Below are positions 14,301-25,185 of a stretch of DNA of 64,000 nt, one piece after another. Source of the DNA: Hydractinia symbiolongicarpus (Eukaryota > Cnidaria > Hydrozoa > Anthoathecata > Hydractiniidae); assembly GCF_029227915.1 (NCBI RefSeq), contig NC_079886.1, positions 5,704,001 through 5,768,000 of the forward strand, in the 5' to 3' direction. Below the pieces are notes generated by a model. It searched no databases. It saw only the letters and a program-made list of their open reading frames with translations, and was not told where the DNA came from. The position numbers were made by a program, and so were the translations under genes. Position 1 is the stretch's first letter; each line of letters begins with the position of its first letter.

Positions 14301-15782
14301 GTGGGAGGTCTCTTCATAACAAATCAATTTTATCATTAACTTTCAATTAGTTTGTAGTCAATCAGTAATTACAATGTTAGAAGAAGCGAGCGTGGTCCGC
14401 AAAACATAAACAACATTTAATTTATTAAATCAACCTTTTAGGAAATTTTGTTTTTTGCTCATCATATCTTCATATCCCACTTTTATATGTATGCTGCAGA
14501 TTTTTTGTTTTGTTTTTTGTTTTCAGGGAGGGGGTGGGTGGGGGTACCGTAGCAACTTCTGCAAAGTTATTAAAAGCGCCTTGTTATTTTAGCATTATCC
14601 TTATTCTTATTTCTTTCCCTCTTAGCTGGTAGCAAAGAAGCCGCAGTCATGGATAGTTTCACTGCTGCTGGAATGTTCTACAACCTCGTTAGACGATGCC
14701 AAAATAACCTCATATCATCTTGTCCGCCATCTCTGTTATATACGTGTCACTTGAAGACATCCGATTCAAGTTCGGAAGACTGCAGCGACATTAACTGGAG
14801 TATTCTTGAAAAGTTAACAGAGGATTTTTTTGTGGATCGTGTACAATCATTAAAAACACAAGTTGAAGAACACAATCGTGATATTGGATTTAGGGTACGT
14901 ATAGAAGCTATACTTAAATTATCAAGAAATATAATTGTGTTAACAGTTAACTGCCAAAAATACGACATCTCCTTCCTTTCTAAGCGTCTACAGTTTTTTA
15001 TTTCATCATATAAAACGCCCCTTTCCGCCAGAGCTTACCAAACTTTTTACCACATTTGCTCATAAAAACCGTTGTTAATCGATTTAAACAAACAACAAAT
15101 AATCGATCACCACAAAACCTTGGTTATGTGTTCTACAGATGCTTCTTAACACTAATAACGTTGGTAAAGCAAATTGCACAATCAACATGCGCGTTCTGTT
15201 AACTTAACAAAAATTAATTGCTTTTTAAATAGGTCTTTTATATGTTTTCATTTTCTTTTTTAGTCCATTAAAACGATTGTAACAACAAAAAGAATTTGCT
15301 CTTCACAGAAATGTATTCAACGACAACAACTTAAACCATTGAGTCACATAAACTCAATTTTACTCACGTCGTATAAACAAAACACCTTCAAGTTGAAGAA
15401 AAGAAAACTTACAAATAAAAAGTTAACTACTAAATTGAGATTAAAATATTTCAATAAACTGTTACATTTTCGTGGTCGATTTAGTTATTGTGGTGAAAAT
15501 AAGATGTGGAAATGGCCAGGAATTGGTCGTCGTCCTTGTAATGAATGGTCAGATTTTCTTCACGCACTTGATAAATGTACTAATCTTTGCTGTGGTTTTG
15601 GGCATGTGCAATTGGAAGAAAAGGAAAGATACTGCACAGTGGATAGTAAGCCACCATTCCGTGGAAAATGCACCACAAAGATGGTATCTCGCACATACTG
15701 CAAGTATCACAACGAGATATCCAGGAGACCTTTACCTGGCGAGATTTATAAAGATCAATCAAAACATGGAAAGAATGCCTAA
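11349..15782 (+). CDS. Divergent secreted Wnt ligand, three coding exons
   Basis: Exons: 11349-11754 (or from the internal ATG at 11454), 14626-14894 and 15264-15782. Donors are GTAAGT and GTACGT, both acceptors are AG, and phases match. From 11454 the protein is 362 residues and starts with a hydrophobic signal peptide (MHILILLTLSLSS). From 11349 it gains 35 residues that hide the signal, so I prefer 11454. Wnt hallmarks in order: QRTFC; EGYRLGHKAC; RWNC (about 78-81, also a glycosylation site NCT); SKEAA with FTAAG; RCQNNLISSC; DCSD; EHNRDIG; the C-terminal GRRPCN and CNLCCG-type block (295-301). It would act extracellularly on Frizzled receptors. Oddities: the CKCHGVSGS-type segment with the acylated serine is missing, leaving only an ICSSQKC remnant (201-207). 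The C-terminal finger lacks several cysteines, including the WCC pair. About 18 cysteines remain versus the usual 22-24. The family is secure; the orthology group is not. Confidence 0.9.
14526..14544 (+). other. G-quadruplex-type motif in Wnt intron 1
   Basis: Four runs of three to five guanines are separated by single bases (G3-A-G5-T-G3-T-G5). They lie on the transcribed sense strand about 80 bases before the exon 2 acceptor. The pattern meets the usual G4 definition. Any effect on splicing is inference. Confidence 0.6.
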
Positions 15783-18700
15783 CTGAGAGGCGATTGTTTA
15801 TTAATGAGTTTATATCGATATGTAGATTTTAAAGTTATTTATTTCATAAATTATTTGTAGTTATATCAATCACATTTTAGGTGAAAAATAATATGTTATA
15901 CTATTTCTTTGACCTTTCTTGAACGTTGTTAAAAACCAGTTAATACAATTACCTTCAGGAAAAATATAATATTTCCCTATGGCCTGAAAATCTAACACGA
16001 AGCCATGTATCGAGTTGAAATTTAAGTAGCTAACGTGTCACACTTTTATTCTCCTCTTTAGCTCAAAATAATTTAACTAAAAATTTCTGCATCAGAAATC
16101 CTCATACAAACCTTAATCCAGTTACAACCTACTGGGTTATTAGGCTCTGTAATTTTGAACTGCATAACATCTATCTATGTAAAATGGAATCTTAAACTAG
16201 ACTTAATGCTGAAATAGAGCAGTTAGATCAAATGTTGTTGACAGTAATGCCTATTCTGTGGCACCATCATAAATTCCTGAACAGTCAAGAACGAAAATTC
16301 CATTCCAGTTAAAATTTCATTTTTTTAATGACTCTACTAGTAAATAGTAATGCCATTATGGTCATACCTGTCAATTTTCCAATATAATTCTTAAACTGTA
16401 AAAACCTATATTCGAGATCACATGAAAATACGACATTATTTATTAGAATACTGGATAGAATATGGATACTTTCGATGTTTCAAAAATTTAATAACAGACA
16501 GTGCGCTAAATCGGTCATATGTGATATATTTTCTATCTACCTTTGGTTAAAAGTTGCCTCTTTCAGAGGTTCGCAAATAATCTAAAATTTCTTGTTTTAA
16601 TTAAAAAAAGCAAGTCATTTAATATGTTATGTACCGTACCATAACAAAAATGCTGACACTATTATTCCCTACATAATTTTTCATTCTAATATGCAAAAGA
16701 ATTAACAGACAGCCTAATTGATGATTGGTTTTAGATGAATTGTTTTTTGATTTGATTGTAATAAAAATAGAATCCATCAAGCCAATTGCAGTATTTTAAC
16801 AGGACAAATACTCCTCTAATTTTTATTTGGAAACAAATCAATCAGCATAGTTGCAAATAAAAAGTGATAGAAAAATTTAATGAAATCCAGTCCACCGCAT
16901 CCTTCCTCTTCAATAAAGCCTCGAAACAGACGATTTGTTTAGGCTATAAGCAAACTTCATAAACATACCAATTCAATATAAAGATACTCGCTTCCAAACG
17001 TTAAAGTCTTTTAGATTTAAAACTGTTCTGAAATTTTCATTTTTTTTGAATTATAAAACTAGCTTACTCGTGGCCGAGTTCTTAGTACTTCCATATAAAC
17101 GAAACTAGTATTCATTAATTAAGAATCTGTGAAACTTGCATATTTTTTAAAAGTCTCTACTATGAACATGTTCATTTAGCCGTCAGGTGTATAAAAAGGG
17201 ACAACAGGTCATAGAATCGAGTTTGGATTGTGACTTATTATCATAATCATTTTCAGTACTTGACAAATATATTTTCTGAAATATTCAGGCTACAGTCGCA
17301 CAAAAGCAGCTCAACCGTTGGAGCTAAACTCCTTTTGTCACGAAGATTGCTCCGCATACCTTAGAAAGAGGACCTTCAACTAGTTACAGTGTTGCATCAC
17401 AATTATCCATATCCCTTACTAATGACCGTGTCACACTTTTGTCTACCTCATTCTGCTAAATCTGTTTTGCCAGAATTTTGTAATAATATCAACAAGAATA
17501 CTATTAGGTTTACACGCAATGAACGAACAGGGGCAGGGGGTAGCTCGCGATTTCTTTGACTTGCTTATGTCTGGTATTACACAACAATGTCTTTGGAAAA
17601 AGAAGTTTGTTTTTAGCAGTTCTAAAAATTGGTATTGACTGTATAAGATGTTGCATTTATTTAATGTATGTTGGTTGCCAAGACGTTGAAAAATTGATAT
17701 GCAAGTACCAATAATAAAATACAGACCTTAAAGGAATAAAGATTCACCGAAATAATTTCATTTCTGATTCCAATGCAGTCATTTTCTTTATCTGATCACT
17801 TTTAGGTTCCGTATGAACAACAAATGCCACGAACATAAACATTCTGAAAAAACGAGTCTTTAATGTTGTGGATATGACTTGACCCTTACGATGTCGTTCA
17901 ATAATATTTCTTAACTAATTTTTGGCATGAGTTTGATCATCGTTTATTTTGCAACCCATAGTGTTTGCTTCGATAAAATATATTTTTATTAACAAAATAG
18001 TGATTTTCCGTGTCGCAGTAAAGTAGTCCGGTTTTGTCGTTAACGATCAAGGTAATCAAATCAAAAAACAGTAGAAATAGTAACTGCAACACTTCTATTT
18101 TACTAGAAGTACATCATTTCAATATGCTCACTGTTTTTGCAAAGATATAAATACATACAAGACAAATATCGAAGAAAAAAAAGGCTTTTGTTACAGAGAG
18201 CATGAAAATTGGGACTGTTTTATAGAGAGAGTCGTGATAAGGAGTAGTGCGTATAACGGCCACTTATCTTAAGGCCCAACATTTATGGTTCTCTTAAGCT
18301 GCCGTTTAGACGTGTTTGACTGTAATTAACTCTTCTCGAATATAACCGTCGCTGCAAATTTGGCTTTATCATATCAATTGCTAGTAGTTATTTGGTTATG
18401 TTATGTTTTCAAAGTTCTGTAAGTTTTTTTCCGTTTGTTTTTGTAAAAAAATCATTTTTGTCCTTGAAGTCGACAGAAGGTCCATTGTATTTACATTCGG
18501 AAGAAAGGCAAGACAGCGAAAAAAAAATTTTTTTTTTGTACTATTCTTTTTATTTCCTGGATTATTTCACGCCAAATAGTTTTTCAGTTTAACATTATTT
18601 ATTTTTGAAAAAAAACAATTTTACCAAACATTCAAAAAGAAGTCTGGTAGAAGTAAATTACGGGATTGGATGGTGCCATTATCAAGATTTTGTTATGCAC

Positions 18701-19177
18701 AATGCACAATATTATTACAGCGTCTTTAAAGTACCCCTTGTCAAGTGTCTATTTCTGCTAAAAATCGTTGTCTCTTATTGGAAGAAAGACGAAGAAGATT
18801 CTGAGAGTTTTTCTAAGCTCCTCGCCATGTTTATCCTGAGGTTATCGAGACAATTTACTAGAGTAGTAATGTTGATTGTTTTCACACAAATAAAGCGTTT
18901 TAACAGTCTGAATAATTTTCCTGAGTAAATCAAGGAAAACATTTGTTTTTTAATTTTTATCCCTCTTATCACAAGCAGATGTTTTTTCAATCGTGCAATC
19001 TCAAAAGTTTTTTATTATTTTATATAAGTCTGAGAACTGCGATTGGTATACAAGACATAATAGAATTTTTACTAAACATTTAATAAGGAAGAAAAACGTG
19101 ATAAATTTTCAATATTTTTTTATTATTTCAAAACAAGTTGAAAAAAAGAAGATAAAATATAACGAATAAAAAATAGA
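15783..19177. other. Intergenic stretch, no gene supported
   Basis: It begins with the presumed 3' UTR of the Wnt gene. No conserved protein segment was recognised. A 107-codon frame at 18605-18928 (+) precedes the 629-residue ORF in the same strand sense. Its translation has no domain or signal I can name, and it could be chance, UTR or an unrecognised exon. Confidence 0.45.
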
Positions 19178-21067
19178 ATGTTTTGCGTTAAGTATCCTAC
19201 TTTTTACAGAAATATTACACGAAATAAAAGTTGGTTAGAAATTATCCTGTTTTGCCAAGCATTTACTTGTCTCTTGCAAATTTACTTAATCGAGTCCTAC
19301 CAAGTTACATACAACTTTGACAAGATTATAGAAACAAAAAGAGATTCTATTTTAAAATTGGAAGAATCGTGTAGACAAGAAGAAATAAAGCCATCAAAGC
19401 TCGCCCTTATGATAATAGGTGTAATACAACTCTGGATATTTTATAATAGCTCGAAAAATGCCCAGCAAACATGGCAGACCGATCTATTGCTCGATGCTTC
19501 TGCACATGTAATACCGTGGGTAATGTTCTCTGTTATGTTTGTCAATCCTTTCCGACTCACTATCAACATTGAATATCATAGTTATTTTGATTTAATAATT
19601 TGCCCAATAAAGATGACATTGATTGTATTTTCATTTATCCTTGGACTACCATTTTCTTTATACACATACTCCATTTTTCCTAACATTGAGATCTCATCTG
19701 GAAAATTAACAAGAAAAGACCTACCAGCAACAATTGAAAAGGATAAAATTCCTGATGTTGTTATAGGATGTGTACAAAATCATCACATTGATTTCAATTG
19801 GTGTGTAATATTGCCTATTATTTTGTACATGTTTGTCCTTATGAGTTTAAGACATATTCAAAAAGCGAAACGGTTAACAGTGATGGAGCAGAATGCAAAG
19901 ACAAAAAAAGGAGTAAAAGATGCTGTCGATGTTATTCAAGCTGGTAGAGTTGTAGAAATATCAACAAAGTTTGAAAGAAACACCCAAGTAAATAAAGAAT
20001 TCCATTTGGCAATAACAGCTGGTAAGGAATCAAATAACAATGTCTCAAGACTACGCAATCAAAAAAATAATATTGGAAACATGTTGTCTGACAGCCCAAC
20101 AAAAGGCTTTTCTGTTCTAACCAGCCGTGAAAAAATAGTTTTAGATTCTCCAACTAATTCAAAGCCCGTTAACATTATAAAACCATTGACATTCGCGCCG
20201 GACCAACAATCACAAAGAAAAAAAAATCACACCAAACTCATTAAAACCGAAAACCAAAATAATTATTCGAGTACAGATTTTCAAGAAAATGGTGAGCTTA
20301 TGGAATGCTTAAAAATGGATCTTGTTTCTGGAAAGTTACCTATTTTATTCCAAAACACCTCTGTCCAAACAGAGATCACAACAACAGATTGCGGAGTACA
20401 GGCGCAAAACTTCGTCCCTTTGCCAATATCCAAATTAAATAAGGAAATTCAATTTGGCGGAAAAAGGCGAGCCATAAACAAGTTCACTCAAACCACAAGG
20501 AGTCCAACTAAAATAGTTGCATGCAAAAACATTCAAACAAATGACGTAAAAATATTAGAGTCATCGGAGAGCTTCCAGAAATGTTTTCGTTTCATGGCGT
20601 CGCAAACAACTAAGATTCAGACAGGTGTTTTTAAAGAAGATAAAAAAATTCAGACAAATATAAAAGAAAATAAAGAAATAAACATTAAAAATAAACAAAC
20701 ACAAACGATTCATTTTTCTAAACAAACAAAATTAACGCCACCAAACCATGAAAACTTAGATAAAACAGTTCATTTCGCAACGACGGTGTCAGAAGAAATT
20801 GCCACCAAAACTGAGCCTATCCGTTTCAAGGCCTGTAAATCACAACATGGAATTTGGTACGTTTCTTTAAGAGGGGACATTTTTTTAACCGTCTCACAAA
20901 ATATACTACATGTTGCAAAAGCCGACAAGAATATGGAAGTAGCAGTAGCAGATGATATTTTGAAAACAATGAAAACTTTTGTTGATAACTACAAAAAACT
21001 GTCTGATTGCTTTGATGATGAAGATGAAAGCGACGATGAGTCATTCATTAACGGCTTTAGATTGTAA
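19178..21067 (+). CDS. Multipass membrane protein with Q-T motif tail
   Basis: A single uninterrupted 629-codon frame, unusual here where other genes are split into short exons. The family is not recognised. Hydrophobic segments at about 20-40, 75-91, 109-124, 137-165 and 208-224 suggest four or five membrane spans. A basic stretch (RHIQKAKR, about 225-232) follows, then a long, polar, probably disordered tail. Between 397 and 517 the tail repeats short Q-T motifs: SVQTE, KFTQT, NIQTN, ASQTT, IQTGV, IQTNI, KQTQT and KQTKL, plus a degenerate VQA. TQT-type motifs are the core of LC8/DYNLL binding sites. Three S-P-T sites (about 306, 325, 442) could be phosphorylated. The tail ends in a small W-containing segment (about 552-605) and an acidic patch (DDEDESDDES). 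The start is the first ATG after an AT-rich leader. It could be a retrogene or a natural single-exon gene. Confidence 0.75.
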   Translation: MFCVKYPTFYRNITRNKSWLEIILFCQAFTCLLQIYLIESYQVTYNFDKIIETKRDSILKLEESCRQEEIKPSKLALMIIGVIQLWIFYNSSKNAQQTWQTDLLLDASAHVIPWVMFSVMFVNPFRLTINIEYHSYFDLIICPIKMTLIVFSFILGLPFSLYTYSIFPNIEISSGKLTRKDLPATIEKDKIPDVVIGCVQNHHIDFNWCVILPIILYMFVLMSLRHIQKAKRLTVMEQNAKTKKGVKDAVDVIQAGRVVEISTKFERNTQVNKEFHLAITAGKESNNNVSRLRNQKNNIGNMLSDSPTKGFSVLTSREKIVLDSPTNSKPVNIIKPLTFAPDQQSQRKKNHTKLIKTENQNNYSSTDFQENGELMECLKMDLVSGKLPILFQNTSVQTEITTTDCGVQAQNFVPLPISKLNKEIQFGGKRRAINKFTQTTRSPTKIVACKNIQTNDVKILESSESFQKCFRFMASQTTKIQTGVFKEDKKIQTNIKENKEINIKNKQTQTIHFSKQTKLTPPNHENLDKTVHFATTVSEEIATKTEPIRFKACKSQHGIWYVSLRGDIFLTVSQNILHVAKADKNMEVAVADDILKTMKTFVDNYKKLSDCFDDEDESDDESFINGFRL

Positions 21068-22000
21068 ATGCAAATCTCGTCCTAGCGCTCGATTTCGCTG
21101 TGGGAACATTTTATTTTATTTGAAATTTTTAATTAACATTTATTTGAAACTTTTAATTACCAAATATTTTCAATGAAGACAAAGCACATAAATAGACTTG
21201 AAAAGGATGTTGAAAACACACTGTGCGATTTTATTGAATTAAAAAAGGAAAATTAAAGAGTATATAAAACTAGTCGTTAGCCTTGGAAAAATCATTGGGA
21301 ATTTAACGATTATACATACTTCCTGCGTCAATATTTTGCGAAACACCTGTTAGTGTTATGAAATCACTTCATGGCAGTCATATAATCCCTGAGAAGATCC
21401 AGTTATAGGCACTGAAGTAGTAACTACATGATTTTGTTTTTATTAGAACCTAGTTTATTAGAAAATTTAGGCTGACATTTGACGAAATTTAAGAACACAT
21501 TAACACCATACTAGTCTAATAACTTTTCGAGCTTAGAAAAATTTACGAAAAAAAATAAAGCAGGACTGTTTCTTTTCGTCGCTATGGTCAGGCACAAATG
21601 TCTATCGATTACTTTTAGGGACCGAGCTTTGGGGCGTGACAACTTTTAAGTTACCTGTGAATAAGCGACCACAGAAGCTTGAGTTTTCTTGCTAAACTAG
21701 AATCGAGTCCTGATAGAATACTTGTTCTGATAAAGTAGCCCTTCTTTATATTTTTTTCTTTGCTTTTAAAAATTCCTTTGGTTTTTGTTAGATTTTACCG
21801 CCTACTTTTTTTTTATTCTTAAAGTCTAGAATTTATATGAAGGCACCTGTATGATGTTGTCGTGAAAAGACGGCAAATAACCAACGACATCATATTTGCT
21901 TTTTTAACTCATCTTGTTAATAAGGTTTTTGAGGTCATTTTTTTTTTTTTGGGGGGGGGGGGGGTACAAGCCTTTTTTTTTGTAAATTATATTTTGTAAA
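21068..22000. other. Intergenic stretch with T13-G14 tract
   Basis: No gene seen. A decayed Helitron-like 3' end (CTAG, then a degraded hairpin) may lie on the minus strand at about 21270-21300. A run of about 13 T followed by 14 G occupies 21938-21964 and is prone to length variation. Confidence 0.5.
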
Positions 22001-22002
22001 TA

Positions 22003-22041
22003 TATTCCAATAACATGTCATCACGACATGTTATTGGAATA
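22003..22041. repeat. Perfect 17-bp hairpin
   Basis: Arms TATTCCAATAACATGTC (22003-22019) and its exact reverse complement (22025-22041) are separated by five bases. The core CCAATAACATGTCA recurs once more at about 22049-22062. This may be the tip of a palindromic miniature element. No coding context. Confidence 0.8.
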
Positions 22042-22561
22042 CATTTTACCAATAACATGTCAATTTCTATGGCTTTCCTGACCGTCAAGTCTGTCCACGT
22101 GCGTGCGGAAAAATCTGAAATAATGTAAGTCAAGGAAATATTTTTTTTAAATTCATTTTGAGCCTCAACATTAAACGTTTAACCGTTATATACTGGTTAT
22201 GTAAAACTTTGCCAAAATTTGACAAACAAAGCTAAAATGCGTGTAATAAATTTGTCTGTTCAACAGCATTTTGACAATTTTTCGCGGTCATTTTCTTTGT
22301 TCGTTTCGTAATTTTTGCAGTTTCGACATTCATATTTGTTTTAACATTTTCTAAACATTGCTTTCTTAATCACTGTTTGGCGCGTTTTTCATATGACGAA
22401 CATACATAAAACATTGTGAAAAATGCTACTCCAGTGAACTTTTGTTCTTGAACGCCTCAAGACTACTTAGATCGCAAAGCACGTCGTGCTCGCGCTGAGC
22501 GGTCATACGTCCGAGCGACACAATGTCCACTGGAAAAAGAATAAGTGCACGAACTCAAAAT

Positions 22562-22860
22562 GGTGGCGATTCAAGCAAGGAGTTCCTAAAGTTTTGGTAT
22601 TACGTTCTATTTTATTCAATATTTCATCAGCAACATTATGTTTAATTGTTTCTCACTCCCAACTGTGTAACTTTGCAGATGATAACACACGATGCATATC
22701 TGGATAAAACTATATACCAACTTTTAAAATTAAAGATAACGTAACTAGAAAGCTAAATGCTAAATTCAATAGTTGTTACAGGAAATATTTTCATAAATCT
22801 CCAAATTTGCTGGAATTTCGCCCGAAACCGAAATTTTCAGAGATGTTTTCTTTTTAAAAC
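22562..22860 (+). pseudogene. LINE reverse transcriptase fragment, decayed
   Basis: The translation at about 22570-22705 reads GVPKVLVLRSILFNIS and then LCNFADDNTRCISG. It matches the order of LINE reverse transcriptase motifs GVPQGSVLGPxLFxI and the catalytic FADD box, at plausible spacing. The key Q-G-S of the first motif has changed, a stop follows the ISG segment, and the next frame is only weakly RT-like. It is a short, old, 5'- and 3'-truncated relic, distinct from the better-preserved LINE at 53.8-56.4 kb. Confidence 0.6.
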
Positions 22861-22899
22861 TATGCGCTATGCAACGTTTTTTAGATACCTCTCAAATAC

Positions 22900-25185
22900 A
22901 TATTCTCTGAAGGCTGGGGCTTCCAAACATCTTAAGAGTATATGCGAACATTAAAAGGACGACAAACTTTTGTATTCTTGAAAAAAAGTGAAACATCATT
23001 ATGTGTTGCAAAAACATAAGAAATACACACGCTGTTGTGACGACGTCGTAATAGTGGCGCAATTAATGTTTAAAGAACACCGTTTTTAATAGAAATTTAT
23101 AAATGGAAGATTCGTGAGTTGTATCTCCTGTTCTTTTTTTTGATAATTTTAATCGAAAGGGAGAAATGAAATAATCAATAACCAAAAAATCCACTTACAA
23201 AAACTTCTTTAAATTAAGTGTTCTTCTCATCATAATTTTGTTTTTGTTAATTTTTTTAAAAAAAGGCGCGAATAATTAAAACTTTTTTAACGAAATAGAC
23301 AACGCAATGTTAATTATCCACAACCTTCGCCGTGCACGTATTATTCATAACAAAAAAACTACATCAAGGGAACAATAAAAGTTATTTACCCATGACTTTT
23401 GTATAAGAAAGTTTTTAAACTAAACTTTTGTAAAACCACGCAAAAGACAAAAACTAAAATTCTCAAATTGTGTAGCGAAAAGAGTTTAAACAACCATTTC
23501 GTGTATCAGTAACACGACTTCTTTGTTGCGAAAAAACATGCAGAATACGGTTTTATTAATATAGAGTTTGAGTTTATATTGCTTTGAGAAAAAAAGGAAA
23601 AAAAAATTGATATAATTTTATTAAACTTGTGAGAAAGTGTATTTTTTTAAATAATTGTTTGTTTTTTGTTTGTTTTCTGTTTGTGTTACTTGGTTTATGG
23701 ACCTGTTAAAAGAAACCCTCCTAATAAATTATTTAGGTTTAAGTAGGTTTCGTAATTTTGCCATCTATAGCCCGTTTAACATGAGTTGACTCACAAATCG
23801 ATTGTGTACGAAAAGCAATAATCTGATGTACAGATTTGAAACCCTTCTCTCCCTCCCCTAAACCCCAGAATTAAAAGAAATAACAAAAAAACAGCCGAAA
23901 TCACAAGCACGTAAACATAAGCTCCTGCACAGCGCGTAGACGACACATCAATTTTACGACGTCGAACCTTCCATTCGCTCGGACATTTAAATGCGTTTAT
24001 GTCAGAATTGCGATGTAACTGCAAAAAATTCTGACTGCTAATTTTTTGACTGGATTAATTCGGCTACAATTGTCCACAAAACATATTGAGTCAAGTTGTC
24101 AACGTTCGATGTTCCTCCGCACAAGTTGACTGCAAACTCAAGTTATTTGGTTAGATCTCGACTGTCTAAATGTGCTAATTGTTGCTAACGTTAGCACGGT
24201 CATATTTTTTAAATTGCGCGTCCTTTGTAGGCCTTAACATTGATTATTCCGTAAAGCGGGAGGGTTAGAAAATGTGACTAGCGCTTTGAACGCTACTTAT
24301 TTATGCAATTGAGAAAGTAGCACTTCCCTAGACTATGGAAGATTGTATGTCTGCACGTAATATCCTTCCTCTTAATAATTGCAAATCTACTACTATAAAA
24401 CTAGTTAAAAAAGAAAAATGCTAAGAGAAAAATGGCTGATTCTCTTTAGAAGAAGGCCGTTTTTTGCCCAAGAAAAAACTAGACTCTGGGAGAGATTAAA
24501 AATTTGTCCTTACAAACCCTTCATCATTGCCCAGACCTGCGCTAGATGAATCTCCGTAGTTAATCTGCAAGTTTCTTTTTTACAGGTTTATGTAAAACGG
24601 AATATTTTTCAGCTTGAACGCCAACCGCAAGTAGAAAATGTAGAACGCCTCACACAAGAATACATGGTTAGAAACAAACAATATGAAAAAATCAGGACAC
24701 ATATTTGAATATCGTTTTTCATGTATTTTTATTAAGGTGTTTTACACTTAATAAAATACGAATCCGAAAATAAAATTAAGACATGTGTCGTTTCCCTCCG
24801 CAACTGCAACCAGGATAACGAAATCAAATATCGACAAATTTTGTTTAGAATGCTTTGTGAATTCTGAAAATTGGTTTTGAAAAATAAAAATAAATTAACA
24901 ATTTAAAATAAGTACATTTTTTTGGAGAATACAGTTTTTAAGATTACGGAGTATAGTTCTCAAAGACACTTTTCAGATGGAGTCACACGCTTACGACTAG
25001 CAGTATTTAGTGATATTGTATTATTACTACTTAGGTACAGGTTGCTCATCAGAAAACCAAAGCCTGAACAAGTATCGCAAATCTTCAATTTGTTCACTTT
25101 ATAAACATAAAGAAATTTTTCCAATCGATGTTCATAATGATTCGTAAAAACTATGATACAAAAACAAATAGTGACGTTCTTCTCA
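22900..25185. other. Intergenic stretch, no gene supported
   Basis: Low-complexity AT-rich DNA between the LINE relic and the 3' end of CHMP5. Short frames at 23791-24024 (-) and 24922-25104 (+) have no recognisable features. The minus-strand 3' UTR and polyadenylation site of CHMP5 should lie just left of 25186. Confidence 0.5.

Noticed and set aside
14649-15065. 138-codon stand-alone ORF
   Set aside because: The first part is Wnt exon 2. After the GTACGT donor at 14895 the translation loses Wnt similarity.
18605-18928. 107-codon plus-strand frame as a gene
   Set aside because: No recognisable feature, and its composition tracks the local AT-rich background. It is kept only as a possible UTR or exon in the gap entry.
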